A stretch of 61,406 nt of DNA from Lachnospiraceae bacterium (GTDB taxonomy: Bacteria; Bacillota; Clostridia; Lachnospirales; Lachnospiraceae): positions 1-61,406 of the forward strand of contig JAQYBF010000110.1 of the NCBI GenBank assembly GCA_029338875.1. Direction: 5' to 3'. The notes below the pieces were generated by a model, which was given only the letters and a program-made list of their open reading frames with translations, was not told the origin of the DNA and made no database searches. The position numbers and the translations under genes were made by a program. Position 1 is the stretch's first letter. Each line of letters begins with the position of its first letter. Below are positions 52,557-61,406 of this stretch, one piece after another.

Positions 52557-52661
52557 GCAGCAGAACTGTCTTCTGCAGGAAAGCGGAGGCTTTGTCCCGG
52601 AGATCTGAACAGGACAAAGAGATTAAAAAATTTTTATAGCAATCGTCTGAACAGACCAACT

Positions 52662-52722
52662 GGAACCCTGTCTTTTCCCTCTGAATCTGCAATTGGTTTT
52701 CAGAGAGAAGGGCAGGGTTTCT
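52662..52722 (+). terminator. Terminator-like hairpin after rnfB
   Basis: AACCCTG (52664-52670) pairs with CAGGGTT (52713-52719) and CTCTGAA (52679-52685) with TTCAGAG (52699-52705), a long imperfect stem followed by TTTCTTCT. The rest of the 252-base gap between rnfB and proB contains only the proB promoter and ribosome binding site. Confidence 0.6.
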
Positions 52723-52777
52723 TCTATCCTTCCATCCTTTCCTGATCCTTTGATGCGAAAAGCTGTCAAATATGGTA

Positions 52778-52786
52778 TGGTAATAT
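52778..52786 (+). promoter_or_regulatory. Candidate extended -10 promoter for proB
   Basis: TGGTAATAT at 52778-52786, sharing TGGTAATATAG with the pyrH promoter candidate. No good -35 is seen. Confidence 0.35.
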
Positions 52787-52808
52787 AGTTTGGAAAGGAT
52801 ATAGTGTC

Positions 52809-53705
52809 ATGTCAGATCATGTTATAGATAGAGGATATTCCAGAAATACGGAAAGGATGACAGAGGGCTTCGACATCTCAAAAATCCGAAGAATTATTGT
52901 AAAGATCGGTTCGAATTCTCTGACCCACCCGGAAACCGGCCATCTGGATTTTGTTAAGATTGAGCATCTGGTCCGGGAGCTTTCGGATCTTAAGAACCGG
53001 GGACTGGATGTCTGCCTGGTTTCTTCCGGCGCCATTGCGATCGGACGGCAGAACCTGGGAATCAACGAACGGCCCAAGAGCCTTCCGGAACGCCAGGCCC
53101 TGGCTGCGGTCGGTCAGGCCAGACTCATGTCAGTCTATCAGAATTTCTTTCGGGAATACGGTCAGGTTTCCGGTCAGGTCCTGATGACCAAGGCGACCAT
53201 GATCGACAATGTCTCCCGGAAAAATGCCCAGAATACCTTTAATGAGCTCTTCCAGCTGGGCGTCATTCCCATTGTCAATGAGAACGATACGATTTCGACC
53301 TATGAGATCCAGTTCGGCGATAACGATACATTGTCTGCCATGGTGGCAGCCATGACCGAAGCGGAGCTTCTGGTTCTCCTGTCGGATATTGACGGCCTTT
53401 ATACGGATGACCCGAAGACCAATCCGGATGCGAAGCTGATCCGGGTGGTTGACCGTCTGGATGATCATATTATGGCCATGGCCAGTGATCAGCCGGGCAG
53501 CGATGTCGGAACCGGCGGCATGTCCACCAAGCTTCGGGCGGCAAAGATTGTCGTAAATTCCGGCATTGCCATGCTGATCTCCAATGCCGAGCATGTCGGT
53601 GTCCTGCACCGCATGTTCCACGAGGAGCCGGCAGGAACTCTTTTCCTGCCTCATTATGATGAAGATTTCGATCTGATCGACTTTCTGGAGGATGATATCG
53701 GATGA
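52809..53705 (+). CDS. proB: Glutamate 5-kinase (no PUA domain)
   Basis: 298 residues. First step of proline synthesis. Amino-acid-kinase fold: IIVKIGSNSLTHPETGHL, VSSGAIAIGRQNLG, PIVNENDTISTYEIQFGDND and GTGGMSTKLRAAK. The ~100-residue C-terminal PUA domain of longer ProB proteins is missing, as in some other Clostridia. No proA (glutamyl-phosphate reductase) is next to it. GGAAAGGAT nine bases before ATG. Its stop overlaps the next gene. Confidence 0.93.
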   Translation: MSDHVIDRGYSRNTERMTEGFDISKIRRIIVKIGSNSLTHPETGHLDFVKIEHLVRELSDLKNRGLDVCLVSSGAIAIGRQNLGINERPKSLPERQALAAVGQARLMSVYQNFFREYGQVSGQVLMTKATMIDNVSRKNAQNTFNELFQLGVIPIVNENDTISTYEIQFGDNDTLSAMVAAMTEAELLVLLSDIDGLYTDDPKTNPDAKLIRVVDRLDDHIMAMASDQPGSDVGTGGMSTKLRAAKIVVNSGIAMLISNAEHVGVLHRMFHEEPAGTLFLPHYDEDFDLIDFLEDDIG

Positions 53706-54286
53706 ATCAGATAAATGACATCGATCAGATCCGCCGTTTTCATAAGGCGGTACGAAACCGGATGACCGAAGAAGAGAAGGATTTCTGCTCAGTACCGGTC
53801 CGTCGTCATTTGAGAAGACTTGTGAATTCTCTGCCCGCTGATCTGTCTCTTCTATGTTATTATCCGATCGGAAACGAGGTCAATCTGCTTCCCATTTATC
53901 AGGAATGGATGGACCATGGAAGAGACCTCTATTTCCCGGTGACGGACATGAAAAAGAGAGAGATCCGTTTCTTTAAGGCGGATACCATGGATTCCTTCCG
54001 GCCGGGTGCCATGCACATTCCGGAGCCGGACAGCCAGGATATAAAGCATGCCCTGGCTGAAAAGGACCAGCTCCTTCTTTCCATCACCCCCGGTCTAGTC
54101 TTTGACCAGAAGGGCGACCGGATCGGCTACGGAGGCGGCTTCTATGACCGTTTCTTTGCAGAGCATCCCCAGACCATTCGGATCGGGACGGCCTTTGCCA
54201 ATCAGATCGAGGGCCGGATTCCGGTCAGAGACTGGGATATGCCCCTGGATTATCTGGTAACAGAAAAAAGGATTTATGTTTTCTGA
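53702..54286 (+). CDS. 5-formyltetrahydrofolate cyclo-ligase
   Basis: 194 residues, standard length. ATP-dependent conversion of 5-formyl-THF to 5,10-methenyl-THF (MTHFS/YqgN). C-terminal signature GYGGGFYDRFFAEHP with the nucleotide/folate site, YYPIGNEVNLLPI near residue 55. Four-base overlap with proB, so coupled translation. The two functions have no obvious metabolic link. Confidence 0.92.
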   Translation: MNQINDIDQIRRFHKAVRNRMTEEEKDFCSVPVRRHLRRLVNSLPADLSLLCYYPIGNEVNLLPIYQEWMDHGRDLYFPVTDMKKREIRFFKADTMDSFRPGAMHIPEPDSQDIKHALAEKDQLLLSITPGLVFDQKGDRIGYGGGFYDRFFAEHPQTIRIGTAFANQIEGRIPVRDWDMPLDYLVTEKRIYVF

Positions 54287-54408
54287 TCCGATAAGACCAA
54301 ATAATACAAAATCTGACTGGATCAGGCATCTGTGAAAGCAGATTTCTGGCACATGGGATAATTACATTTTCGATTAGTATTTATTTTATAGATAGGATTT
54401 AAGATTTT

Positions 54409-55830
54409 ATGCAGAATCAGATTCAGATTCCGACCACAGAACCGGAGCGTCAGTATTACTTTATCGGAGAGGCAAAGAAACTTCTCGAGAAAGAAGAGAA
54501 GGAAGCCGGACGAAAGCTGACCTTCCATGTCACGACCTTCGGCTGCCAGATGAATGCCCGGGATTCGGAGAAGCTCAGAGGAATTCTGGAAGATGTGGGA
54601 TATGAGAAGTCGGATTCCGAGGATGCGGATCTCGTTGTCTACAATACCTGTACGGTCCGGGAAAATGCCGACAACCGTGTTTTCGGACGGCTGGGCATTC
54701 TCCACGGCTACAAGGATAAGAATCCACATATGCGGATCGCCATCTGCGGCTGCATGATTCAGGAGAAGAATGTCGTCGAGAAAATCAAAAAAAGCTATCC
54801 CTTTGTCGATATCATGTTCGGAACCCATAATATTCATGAACTGGCCGAGCTTCTGACGGAAAACATGAAGACCGGAAAGACCACCGTTCATGTCCTGGAA
54901 AAGGGTGCAGAGCCGGTCGAGAATCTCCCCATTGACCGGACCTACCGCTTCAAGACCGGTATCAATATCTCCTTCGGCTGCAATAATTTCTGCAGCTACT
55001 GTATCGTCCCCTATGTCCGCGGCCGGGAGAAGAGCCGGGATCCCAAGGCCATTCTGACCGAGGTGGAGGGCATGGTAAAGGATGGAGTCAAGGAAGTCAT
55101 GCTCTTAGGCCAGAATGTCAATTCCTACGGAAAGGAATTGAATCCGCCGGTCTCCTTTGCAGAGCTTCTCCATGAGGTGGATCAGGTGCCGGGAATCGAG
55201 CGGATCCGCTTTATGACCAGCCATCCCAAGGATCTGTCCCAGGAGCTGATTGACACCATTGCAGCTTCAAAGCATGTCTGCCATCATATCCATCTGCCGC
55301 TCCAGTCCGGGTCTACCCGGATCTTAAAGGACATGAACCGCCATTACACCAAGGAGTCCTATCTGGATCTGGTCAGAAGGATCCGCGAGGCCATACCGGA
55401 TGTCGCCCTGTCGACCGACATTATCGTCGGCTATCCGGGTGAGACCGAGGAAGACTTCGAGGAGACCATGGATGTGGTTCGTAAGGTCCGCTACGACAGC
55501 GCCTTTACCTTTGAATATTCCAAGCGGTCCGGTACGCCGGCGGCCAGCCGGCCGGATCAGGTGCCGGCGGACGTCGTAAAGGATCGTTTCTCCCGTCTCC
55601 TGGCTGAGGTTCAAAGGTACGGAAGAGAGCGGGCCCAGGCCCTGGAGGGCAAGACCGGAAAGGTCCTGGTGGAAAGTGTCAATCGCGAGAATCCGGCCCT
55701 TGTGACCGGCCGTCTGGAAAACAATTCGGTTGTACATTTTCCCGGAAGCCCCGACCTGATCGGACAGATCGTCAATGTGAAGCTTTCGGAATGCCACGGC
55801 TTCTACTATATCGGAGAGATGCAGGAGTAA
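54409..55830 (+). CDS. miaB: tRNA (N6-isopentenyladenosine-37-C2)-methylthiotransferase
   Basis: 473 residues. Radical SAM enzyme with two 4Fe-4S clusters. N-terminal UPF0004 domain has TTFGCQMNARDSEK, NTCTVRENA and CGCM (three-Cys cluster); the radical SAM cluster is C-x3-C-x2-C in FGCNNFCSYCIVPYVRGREKS; the C-terminal TRAM domain ends the protein. Adds a methylthio group to i6A37 of tRNAs reading U-starting codons. Ribosome binding site is weak (AGGAT). The 122-base gap before it is AT-rich and likely carries its promoter, though I cannot fix the boxes. Confidence 0.95.
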   Translation: MQNQIQIPTTEPERQYYFIGEAKKLLEKEEKEAGRKLTFHVTTFGCQMNARDSEKLRGILEDVGYEKSDSEDADLVVYNTCTVRENADNRVFGRLGILHGYKDKNPHMRIAICGCMIQEKNVVEKIKKSYPFVDIMFGTHNIHELAELLTENMKTGKTTVHVLEKGAEPVENLPIDRTYRFKTGINISFGCNNFCSYCIVPYVRGREKSRDPKAILTEVEGMVKDGVKEVMLLGQNVNSYGKELNPPVSFAELLHEVDQVPGIERIRFMTSHPKDLSQELIDTIAASKHVCHHIHLPLQSGSTRILKDMNRHYTKESYLDLVRRIREAIPDVALSTDIIVGYPGETEEDFEETMDVVRKVRYDSAFTFEYSKRSGTPAASRPDQVPADVVKDRFSRLLAEVQRYGRERAQALEGKTGKVLVESVNRENPALVTGRLENNSVVHFPGSPDLIGQIVNVKLSECHGFYYIGEMQE

Positions 55831-55859
55831 TTGCCTGGAAAGCAGGGGAGACGAAGAGA

Positions 55860-56324
55860 TTGTCATCAAATTTAGACCAAAGCCAAAAAAAGGATTCTTC
55901 GTCAGCTTTGACCGATCGAAGAAGTAAAGAGGGCTTTTCCTTCCGCCATTATTTTCATAAGGCGGATATCCTTCTGATCCTGGCCATGCTGCTTATCACC
56001 CTGGCTTTCTTCCTTCTTGCTCTGAACCGGTCGAAGCAGAGCGGGGCCCGGGTACGGATCGAGGTCAGCGGATCGACCTACGGAACCTATTCTCTTCAGA
56101 AGGATCAGACTATAAAAATTCCGGATTCGGATGGGAAGATCATGAATACTGTGAAGATCAAGGACGAACAGGTCTGGATGAAGGATGCGGACTGTCCGGA
56201 CAAGCTCTGTGTGAAGATGGGAAAGATTCATGCCGATGGCCAGACCATTGTCTGCCTGCCCAATCGGGTGGTGGTGACGGTCCTGGGCGGAGAGAAGTCT
56301 GAATATGATTCTGTAGCGAATTAA
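55860..56324 (+). CDS. NusG domain II-containing membrane-anchored protein
   Basis: ~154 residues from the TTG at 55860, which has GGGGAG nine bases upstream; upstream in-frame codons overlap miaB. One membrane segment (ILLILAMLLITLAFFLLAL) after a charged N-terminus, then an extracytoplasmic NusG_II domain with CPDKLCVKMGKIHADGQTIVCLPNRVVV. Despite the name this family is not transcriptional; it commonly sits beside Gx transporter genes and ApbE/Rnf-type flavin systems. Function unknown. 11 bases before the Gx gene. Confidence 0.85.
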   Translation: MSSNLDQSQKKDSSSALTDRRSKEGFSFRHYFHKADILLILAMLLITLAFFLLALNRSKQSGARVRIEVSGSTYGTYSLQKDQTIKIPDSDGKIMNTVKIKDEQVWMKDADCPDKLCVKMGKIHADGQTIVCLPNRVVVTVLGGEKSEYDSVAN

Positions 56325-56334
56325 GGATGAATAC

Positions 56335-56853
56335 ATGACCAGGAGAAAAGGTACGGAAAAAATCATAACCCTTGGGGCCTGCCTGGGAATCTCCCTCATG
56401 CTGTCCTATCTGGACAGTCTGATCCCCATTCCCATCGGAGTGCCGGGTCTTAAAATCGGCCTGACCAATCTGGTTGTGATCATGATGCTCTATCGGGAAA
56501 GCCTGGCAGACACGGTTCTGGTCAGCCTGGTAAGGATACTTTTATCTGGAATCCTCTTTGGAAATCCCTTTTCCATCATCTACAGTCTGGCCGGCGGTAT
56601 GCTGAGTCTTTTTGTAATGTATGCATTGAAAAAATGCGGGCTCTTCCGTCTGATTACGATCAGTATGGCCGGCGGCATGACCCACAATCTGGGGCAGATG
56701 ATCATGGCTGTGATCGTCATGCAGAGCCCCGGTCTATATTTCTACTTCCCGGTCTTAAGCCTGGGAGGTATGGCAGCCGGATTTGTCATCGGAATCACAG
56801 GGCATGAGGTGCTCAGGCGGCTTCCGGCAGAGAAAGGAGTTTTCTATCAATGA
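56335..56853 (+). CDS. Gx transporter family / heptaprenyl diphosphate synthase component I-like membrane protein
   Basis: 172 residues, five to six membrane segments. IPIPIGVPGLKIGLTNLVVIMMLY and SGILFGNPFSIIYSLAGGMLS are typical of the Gx_transp family, ECF-transporter S-component-like; the heptaprenyl-synthase name is historical and doubtful here. AAGGATG upstream of the ATG. Cotranscribed with the NusG_II gene before it; its stop overlaps ruvA. Confidence 0.82.
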   Translation: MTRRKGTEKIITLGACLGISLMLSYLDSLIPIPIGVPGLKIGLTNLVVIMMLYRESLADTVLVSLVRILLSGILFGNPFSIIYSLAGGMLSLFVMYALKKCGLFRLITISMAGGMTHNLGQMIMAVIVMQSPGLYFYFPVLSLGGMAAGFVIGITGHEVLRRLPAEKGVFYQ

Positions 56854-57470
56854 TTTCCTATATCAGCGGAACGGTGGCTGAGATCCTGCCGGATTCCGTC
56901 ATTCTGGACCATCAGGGCATGGGCTTTCAGATTTTCATGCCGGCCGGGGACTTAAGCCGGCTGGAGCGGGACGGTGATATCCGCATTCATACCTATTTTC
57001 AGGTTCGGGAGGATGCCTTTGTCCTCTATGGATTTCTGAAGAAGGAGGAGCTGGAGCTCTTCCGCCTGCTGATCGGAGTCAACGGGGTCGGTCCCAAGGC
57101 GGCGGTCACCATTCTTTCAACCTTGTCTACGGATGATCTCCGCTTTGCCATTGCAGGCGGCGATGCCAAGCTTATTTCTAAGGCGCCCGGCGTCGGACCG
57201 AAGACGGCTCAGAGAATCATTCTGGATCTCAAAGACAAGATGGATCTGGAATCCATCCTGGAAAAGAATGCAGAGCTTCCGGCCGGCCCTTCCGGCGAAG
57301 CTGCCGCATCCACAAGTCAGGAGCGGAAGGATGCCATCCTGGCTCTGGAGGCCCTTGGCTATTCCTCATCGGAAATCCTGAAGGCCATGAGTACTTATCC
57401 GGCCGATACCCAGATGGATTCGGAGAGCTGGATCCGGGAGATCCTGAAGAAAATCGGACTTCGGATCTGA
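56850..57470 (+). CDS. ruvA: Holliday junction branch migration protein RuvA
   Basis: 206 residues. Binds four-way junctions and loads RuvB. N-terminal OB fold (MISYISGTVAEILPDSVILDHQG), helix-hairpin-helix segments LIGVNGVGPKAAVTILS and ISKAPGVGPKTAQRIILDLK, and the C-terminal RuvB-binding domain. ATGA overlap with the previous gene. Confidence 0.96.
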   Translation: MISYISGTVAEILPDSVILDHQGMGFQIFMPAGDLSRLERDGDIRIHTYFQVREDAFVLYGFLKKEELELFRLLIGVNGVGPKAAVTILSTLSTDDLRFAIAGGDAKLISKAPGVGPKTAQRIILDLKDKMDLESILEKNAELPAGPSGEAAASTSQERKDAILALEALGYSSSEILKAMSTYPADTQMDSESWIREILKKIGLRI

Positions 57471-57505
57471 TTGCGTTTTTATAGAAAGATAACACAGGAG
57501 CAGAT

Positions 57506-58507
57506 ATGGAACACAGGATCATATCAACACAGGTCCAGACGGATGATGAGAAAATTGAAAATTCTCTGAGACCCAAGACTCTGGACGAATATATAGGTCA
57601 GGAAAAGGTCAAAAAGACCATGGCGATTTATATCCGCGCTGCCAAGGAGCGCGGAGAATCCCTGGATCATGTCCTTTTATACGGGCCTCCGGGACTGGGC
57701 AAAACGACTCTTTCCGAAATCATTGCCCATGAGATGGGCGTCCATATCAAGATCACTTCGGGACCGGCTATTCAGAAGCCGGGCGATATGGCGGCTATCC
57801 TTTCCAACCTTCAGGAAGGCGATCTCCTTTTCGTCGATGAGATCCACCGCCTGAACCGTCAGGTCGAGGAGGTTCTCTATCCGGCCATGGAGGACTTTGC
57901 CATTGATATCATGATCGGAAAGGGTCAGACCTCCAGGTCCATCCGTCTGGACCTGCCGCATTTCACCCTGGTCGGGGCAACGACAAGAGCCGGCCTTCTT
58001 TCCGCACCCTTACGAGACCGTTTCGGTGTGATTTCGCATCTCGAGTTCTACAGTCCCGAGGAGCTGGAAACCATTATCCTCCGCTCGGCATCGAAACTGA
58101 ATGTCAAAATCGAAGAGGAGGGTGCCATGGAGATGGCAAGGCGGTCCCGGGGTACACCGCGAATTGCCAACCGTCTCTTAAAGCGGGTCCGGGACTATGC
58201 CCAGGTCCGTTATGACGGAACTATTACCAAAGAAATTGCCCAGGAAGCCTTGAAGCTTCTGGATGTGGATTCCATGGGACTGGATTCGACCGACCAGAAT
58301 ATGATTCTTACCATTATTGAGAAATTCGGCGGCGGCCCGGTCGGACTGGATACTTTGGCTGCGGCCCTGAGTGAGGACAGCGGTACCATTGAGGATGTCT
58401 ATGAGCCTTATCTCGTAAAGAACGGATTCATCAACCGGACGCCCAAGGGGAGAGTGGCGACGGATCTGGCCTACGAACATTTTCATATTTCAAAACCCGA
58501 AGATTAA
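57506..58507 (+). CDS. ruvB: Holliday junction branch migration ATPase RuvB
   Basis: 333 residues. AAA+ motor: Walker [14 protein letters not shown], Walker [15 protein letters not shown], sensor [20 protein letters not shown] with the Arg finger, and the C-terminal winged helix ([24 protein letters not shown] region). CAGGAGCAG upstream of the ATG. Makes the RuvAB branch migration complex with the adjacent ruvA. Confidence 0.97.
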   Translation: MEHRIISTQVQTDDEKIENSLRPKTLDEYIGQEKVKKTMAIYIRAAKERGESLDHVLLYGPPGLGKTTLSEIIAHEMGVHIKITSGPAIQKPGDMAAILSNLQEGDLLFVDEIHRLNRQVEEVLYPAMEDFAIDIMIGKGQTSRSIRLDLPHFTLVGATTRAGLLSAPLRDRFGVISHLEFYSPEELETIILRSASKLNVKIEEEGAMEMARRSRGTPRIANRLLKRVRDYAQVRYDGTITKEIAQEALKLLDVDSMGLDSTDQNMILTIIEKFGGGPVGLDTLAAALSEDSGTIEDVYEPYLVKNGFINRTPKGRVATDLAYEHFHISKPED

Positions 58508-58516
58508 AGGTATAAT
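58488..58516 (+). promoter_or_regulatory. Promoter for zapA
   Basis: TTTCAA (58488-58493), 17-base spacer, TATAAT (58511-58516). It overlaps the 3' end of ruvB. Confidence 0.5.
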
Positions 58517-58543
58517 AAGACCAATTGAGGAGGATTGATCTGC

Positions 58544-58981
58544 ATGTCAGCAAAAAAGAGCGTAAATGTCATTATCGGGGACAAAATGTACACCCTGAGC
58601 GGATATGAGGAAAAAGAATATCTGGAACAGGTTGCATCCTATATCAACAGTAAAATCGAGGCAACCAGACAGGTTCCCTATTACAGGAATCTGACCAAGG
58701 ATATGCAGACCGTGCTTCTGGATCTCAATATCGCGGATGATTACTTCAAGGCCAGGGAACAGGTGCTTCACAGTGAAGAAACAATGAAGTACAAGGATCA
58801 GGAAATCACCAACCTGAAACAGGAGCTGGTCAGCAATCAGATTCACACCCAAGAGCTGGAAGAGGAAAAGAAGGCTCTGGAGGCGGAAAATCAGGAGCTG
58901 AAGCTTGCGAAAACCCGCCTGGAGGCGTCTCTGGAAGATGCGCTGCTCGGGTCCAAGAGTGACAGCGAGGGAAAGAAATAA
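58544..58981 (+). CDS. zapA: Cell division protein ZapA
   Basis: 145 residues. N-terminal ZapA fold (KSVNVIIGDKMYTLSGYEEKEYLEQVASYINSKI) and a C-terminal coiled coil (~80-135) that gives the dimer/tetramer. Promotes FtsZ bundling at midcell. GAGGAGG ten bases before the ATG at 58544. Longer than enterobacterial ZapA (~109) in the coiled coil. A terminator follows. Confidence 0.9.
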   Translation: MSAKKSVNVIIGDKMYTLSGYEEKEYLEQVASYINSKIEATRQVPYYRNLTKDMQTVLLDLNIADDYFKAREQVLHSEETMKYKDQEITNLKQELVSNQIHTQELEEEKKALEAENQELKLAKTRLEASLEDALLGSKSDSEGKK

Positions 58982-58987
58982 ACAGGA

Positions 58988-59027
58988 AGGGGACAGAACG
59001 ATTTCGCTTTGTCTCCTCTTTTTCTTT
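58988..59027 (+). terminator. Rho-independent terminator after zapA
   Basis: AGGGGACA (58988-58995) pairs with TGTCTCCT (59010-59017, one G-T wobble), loop of 14 with an inner GAACGATTTCGC element, then CTTTTTCTTTT. Confidence 0.7.
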
Positions 59028-59124
59028 TATGGAAGAGGGGATGCCGGGCATCCTCTGTGAAAAGGATGAAAAGACGGTGCCGGCCAAAGGCCAGCACGTC
59101 TTACAGATAGAATGGAACAGTACT

Positions 59125-61406
59125 ATGTCAGATCGGGGAATGGAACTGCTGGCTCCCGCCGGGAACCTGCAGGTATTTAAAAGTGTGATTAATGCCGGAG
59201 CCGATGCGGTCTATTTCGGCGGGCCATCTTTCGGTGCCAGAGCCTATGCGGGCAATCTGACTCTGGAGGAGAGCAGCGAGGCCATTGACTATGCCCATCT
59301 CCACGGGAAGAAGGCCTATCTGACTGTCAATACTCTCCTGAAGAATAAGGAGATGGACGGACTCTATGATTATCTCAGGGCCTATTATGAAATGGGTCTG
59401 GATGCGGTCCTGGTTCAGGATCTGGGTGTCCTTTCCATGATCCGGTCCGATTTTCCGGACCTGGCCATCCATATGAGTACCCAGGCCTCTGTTGCCACTG
59501 CCTATGGAGCAGGCTGGCTGAAGAAGCTTGGTGTCGAGCGGATCGTTGCCGCCCGGGAGCTTTCTCTGAAGGAACTGAAGGCAATGTATGACGCGACCGG
59601 ACTTGAGATCGAAGCCTTTGTTCACGGGGCTCTCTGTGTCTGTTATTCGGGCCAGTGCCTGATGAGCAGCTTCTTAGGCGGCCGGTCCGGAAACCGGGGC
59701 CGCTGCGCCCAGCCCTGCCGCCTTCCCTATCAGATTGCAAATATAGACCAGCCGGGACCCTACCTCTTAAGTCCACGGGATTTCTGTCTCATCGACGCTA
59801 TCCCTGAGATGGATGAGGCAGGTGTCTATTCCTATAAAATCGAAGGCCGGATGAAGTCCGAGGAATATGCAGCCACCGTGGTTTCCGTCTATCGGGAGGC
59901 CATGGACCGCTATCTCATGGAAGGAAAAGCAGGCTACTTTGTCACAAAGCGAGAGCACGAGCTTCTCCTGGATGCCGGAAGCCGGAATGGCTTTACGGAT
60001 CTCTATTTAAGAGAGAGAAACGGCAGAGACCTTATGAGTTTTACTGATTCCAGCCATGAGGCAAAGCTTTCGGATCTTCCTCTGCCCGAGGAGAAAAAGC
60101 TTCCGGTGGAAATGAAGGCCAGAATCGAAACAGGTCATCCCATGTCGCTTGAACTGTCCTGCCAGGGCCTGTCGGCAGAGGCAGAGAGCCCGGATCCGGT
60201 TGAGCCTGCGAAGAAAGCCCCCCTGACCGAGGACAAGGTCAGAAAACAGCTGGAAAAATTCGGCGGAACGCCCTATATTCTCAAGAAACTGGATCTCTGT
60301 CTGTCAAAGGATGCCTTTGTCCCGGTCAGCGCTTTAAATGAGCTTCGCCGGGAAGCAGCAGACAAGCTTACCCGGGCGATCCTTCAGAAGAAGGGGCCGG
60401 ATCTTGAGAAAAGAAGGGCAGACCTCGAAACCGGGAAGACAGCCTCTGACCTTTCGGAAGGCTTATCTTCGGATCTTGTGTCCCATGCAGGCAGTCATCG
60501 GACAAATGATGAGGGAAGAGAAGAGTTCCCGGATGGTTCAATTGCAGATGACGGTGAATCGGATGCTTTAAAGGACTGTGAAATCTTCGTCAGCCTGATG
60601 AAGCCGGACCAGCTTCGGCCCTTGGCTGAAAGCACCGGGAACATTTCGGCAGACTGGAATCTGATTCTTCCGGTGGAATTCCTGATCGAAAAAAATCGGG
60701 AAAACAGCAGGAAATTTATGGATGCTGTCCGCTCATTCGCAGAGAATCTGAAGCTGAATCTGATTTCGAATCAGGACCCCGGTCAGAAGCTGAATCCGGA
60801 TTTGAATCAGAATCAGAAGCAATATTCAGGAAATACAGGCAGCATCCGCCTCTGGCTGGATCTGCCGGAGGTCCTCCGTCTGAGAGAGGCAAAGCTTCTC
60901 GACCGCAGCCTTCCTTCTATCGAGGATGAAATGATGGCTTTCTTCCGAACATCTGAAAAATCTTCGGTCCGGCCATCTGCAGAAGCTTTTGAAGAAGTTG
61001 AATCCGGCGCATCTATTTGGATCGGTTACCGCTGTCATTCCCTGGACGGCCTGGCCTATCTCCTGGACCATCAGATTTCAAAGGACAGGATTCTTCTGTC
61101 CAGCCGGATCTACAGCTGGTCCAATCAGACCGTGGAGACCTTCCGGAAGATGGGATTCCGTTGGATGGAGATGCCGGTCGAACTGACAGCCAGGGAAATG
61201 GCCCATAGGGACAATCGGGACAGCATTCTGCCGGTTTATGGAAGACAGGTACTCATGATCAAGGCCGACTGCACCCATAAGAATCTGAAGGGCTGCGATC
61301 ACAGGCCGGAGATCCTCTATCTTAAGGACCGGAAAAAGAAAGTATTCCCGGTTTACAACCGCTGCAGTGTCTGCACCAACTATATCTATAACAGTCTGCC
61401 GACCAG
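59125..61406 (+). CDS. U32 family peptidase-like protein (RlhA/YhbU-type hydroxylase family), 3' truncated
   Basis: The reading frame runs from ATG 59125 to the window end without a stop (at least 760 residues). N-terminal U32 barrel: MELLAPAGNLQVFKSVINAGADAVYFGG (here given in part), and the U32 signature EAFVHGALCVCYSGQCLMSS followed by RGRCAQPCRLPYQI, whose cysteines bind a cluster in RlhA/TrhP. A middle region (~340-420) resembles the DUF3656 insert of RlhA, and residues ~420-490 and ~550-570 are low-complexity. Despite the name, characterised members hydroxylate 23S rRNA or tRNA using prephenate; prephenate is made by pheA here. Start could instead be the ATG at 59140. Partial only because of the window edge. 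Confidence 0.88.
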   Translation, partial: MSDRGMELLAPAGNLQVFKSVINAGADAVYFGGPSFGARAYAGNLTLEESSEAIDYAHLHGKKAYLTVNTLLKNKEMDGLYDYLRAYYEMGLDAVLVQDLGVLSMIRSDFPDLAIHMSTQASVATAYGAGWLKKLGVERIVAARELSLKELKAMYDATGLEIEAFVHGALCVCYSGQCLMSSFLGGRSGNRGRCAQPCRLPYQIANIDQPGPYLLSPRDFCLIDAIPEMDEAGVYSYKIEGRMKSEEYAATVVSVYREAMDRYLMEGKAGYFVTKREHELLLDAGSRNGFTDLYLRERNGRDLMSFTDSSHEAKLSDLPLPEEKKLPVEMKARIETGHPMSLELSCQGLSAEAESPDPVEPAKKAPLTEDKVRKQLEKFGGTPYILKKLDLCLSKDAFVPVSALNELRREAADKLTRAILQKKGPDLEKRRADLETGKTASDLSEGLSSDLVSHAGSHRTNDEGREEFPDGSIADDGESDALKDCEIFVSLMKPDQLRPLAESTGNISADWNLILPVEFLIEKNRENSRKFMDAVRSFAENLKLNLISNQDPGQKLNPDLNQNQKQYSGNTGSIRLWLDLPEVLRLREAKLLDRSLPSIEDEMMAFFRTSEKSSVRPSAEAFEEVESGASIWIGYRCHSLDGLAYLLDHQISKDRILLSSRIYSWSNQTVETFRKMGFRWMEMPVELTAREMAHRDNRDSILPVYGRQVLMIKADCTHKNLKGCDHRPEILYLKDRKKKVFPVYNRCSVCTNYIYNSLPT

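Noticed and set aside
1-61406. Prophage, transposon, CRISPR-Cas, toxin-antitoxin or secondary-metabolite island
   Set aside because: No integrase, transposase, cas, phage structural or biosynthetic cluster genes are seen; gene order is that of conserved core operons throughout.

Overview
The window is a densely packed stretch of chromosome from a low-to-mid GC Gram-positive anaerobe. It most resembles Clostridia of the Lachnospiraceae type: it has PolC, a Bacillota-type rimP-nusA-ylxR-ylxQ-infB-rbfA cluster, a DXP-pathway isoprenoid set, a six-gene Rnf complex, a biotin-dependent sodium-pump decarboxylase operon, strong AGGAGG ribosome binding sites and several TTG/GTG starts. The genus cannot be named from the sequence alone. 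Nearly everything is core housekeeping on the + strand. I see no phage, transposon, CRISPR array or other obvious island. One convincing gene (45859-47010) lies on the - strand.

Layout. 1-4150: end of a DUF4097-type protein, a MetE-C-like protein, a 2-hydroxyacid dehydrogenase and a YhhN-family membrane protein. 4150-10630: pyrH, frr, uppS, cdsA, dxr, rseP, ispG, the usual run for nucleotide, ribosome recycling, undecaprenyl/phospholipid and isoprenoid functions. 10770-17818: polC, a bifunctional chorismate mutase/prephenate dehydratase and a DUF815 ATPase. 17815-19185: a strong promoter, an attenuator leader and infC-rpmI-rplT, with an AUU start on infC. 19208-20431: galE and a tRNA-Glu(CUC). 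20434-29574: rimP to ribF, including an unusual nusA. 29559-33800: rpsO, pnp, scpA, scpB. 33834-39191: a carboxyltransferase, OadG-like subunit, biotin carrier, OadB and a free-standing OadA/5S-like subunit. 39233-45778: alanine/Na+ symporter, RpiR regulator, flavoprotein, cmk, ispH, rpsA. 45859-52556: a divergent RNase H-like gene and rnfCDGEAB. 52800-61406: proB, a 5-FTHF cyclo-ligase, miaB, a NusG_II protein and Gx transporter, ruvAB, zapA and a U32 family gene that runs off the end.

How the parts fit. The energy genes form a sodium/redox theme: Rnf couples ferredoxin oxidation to NAD+ reduction with ion export, the decarboxylase operon would export Na+ on decarboxylation, and the neighbouring AGCS symporter would spend the Na+ gradient on amino acid uptake. 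A near-consensus Rex-type operator lies upstream of rnfC, and a weaker one lies upstream of the decarboxylase operon.

The most unusual thing I found is nusA. Its RNA-polymerase-binding N-terminal domain is present twice in tandem (period about 110 residues) ahead of S1-KH-KH, and the protein ends in a long acidic tail. Second is the composition of the decarboxylase operon, which holds both a CoA-type (12S-like) and a pyruvate/oxaloacetate-type (5S-like) carboxyltransferase with one biotin carrier and the membrane pump. I found no wholly novel multi-gene defence or mobile system, and I do not claim one.
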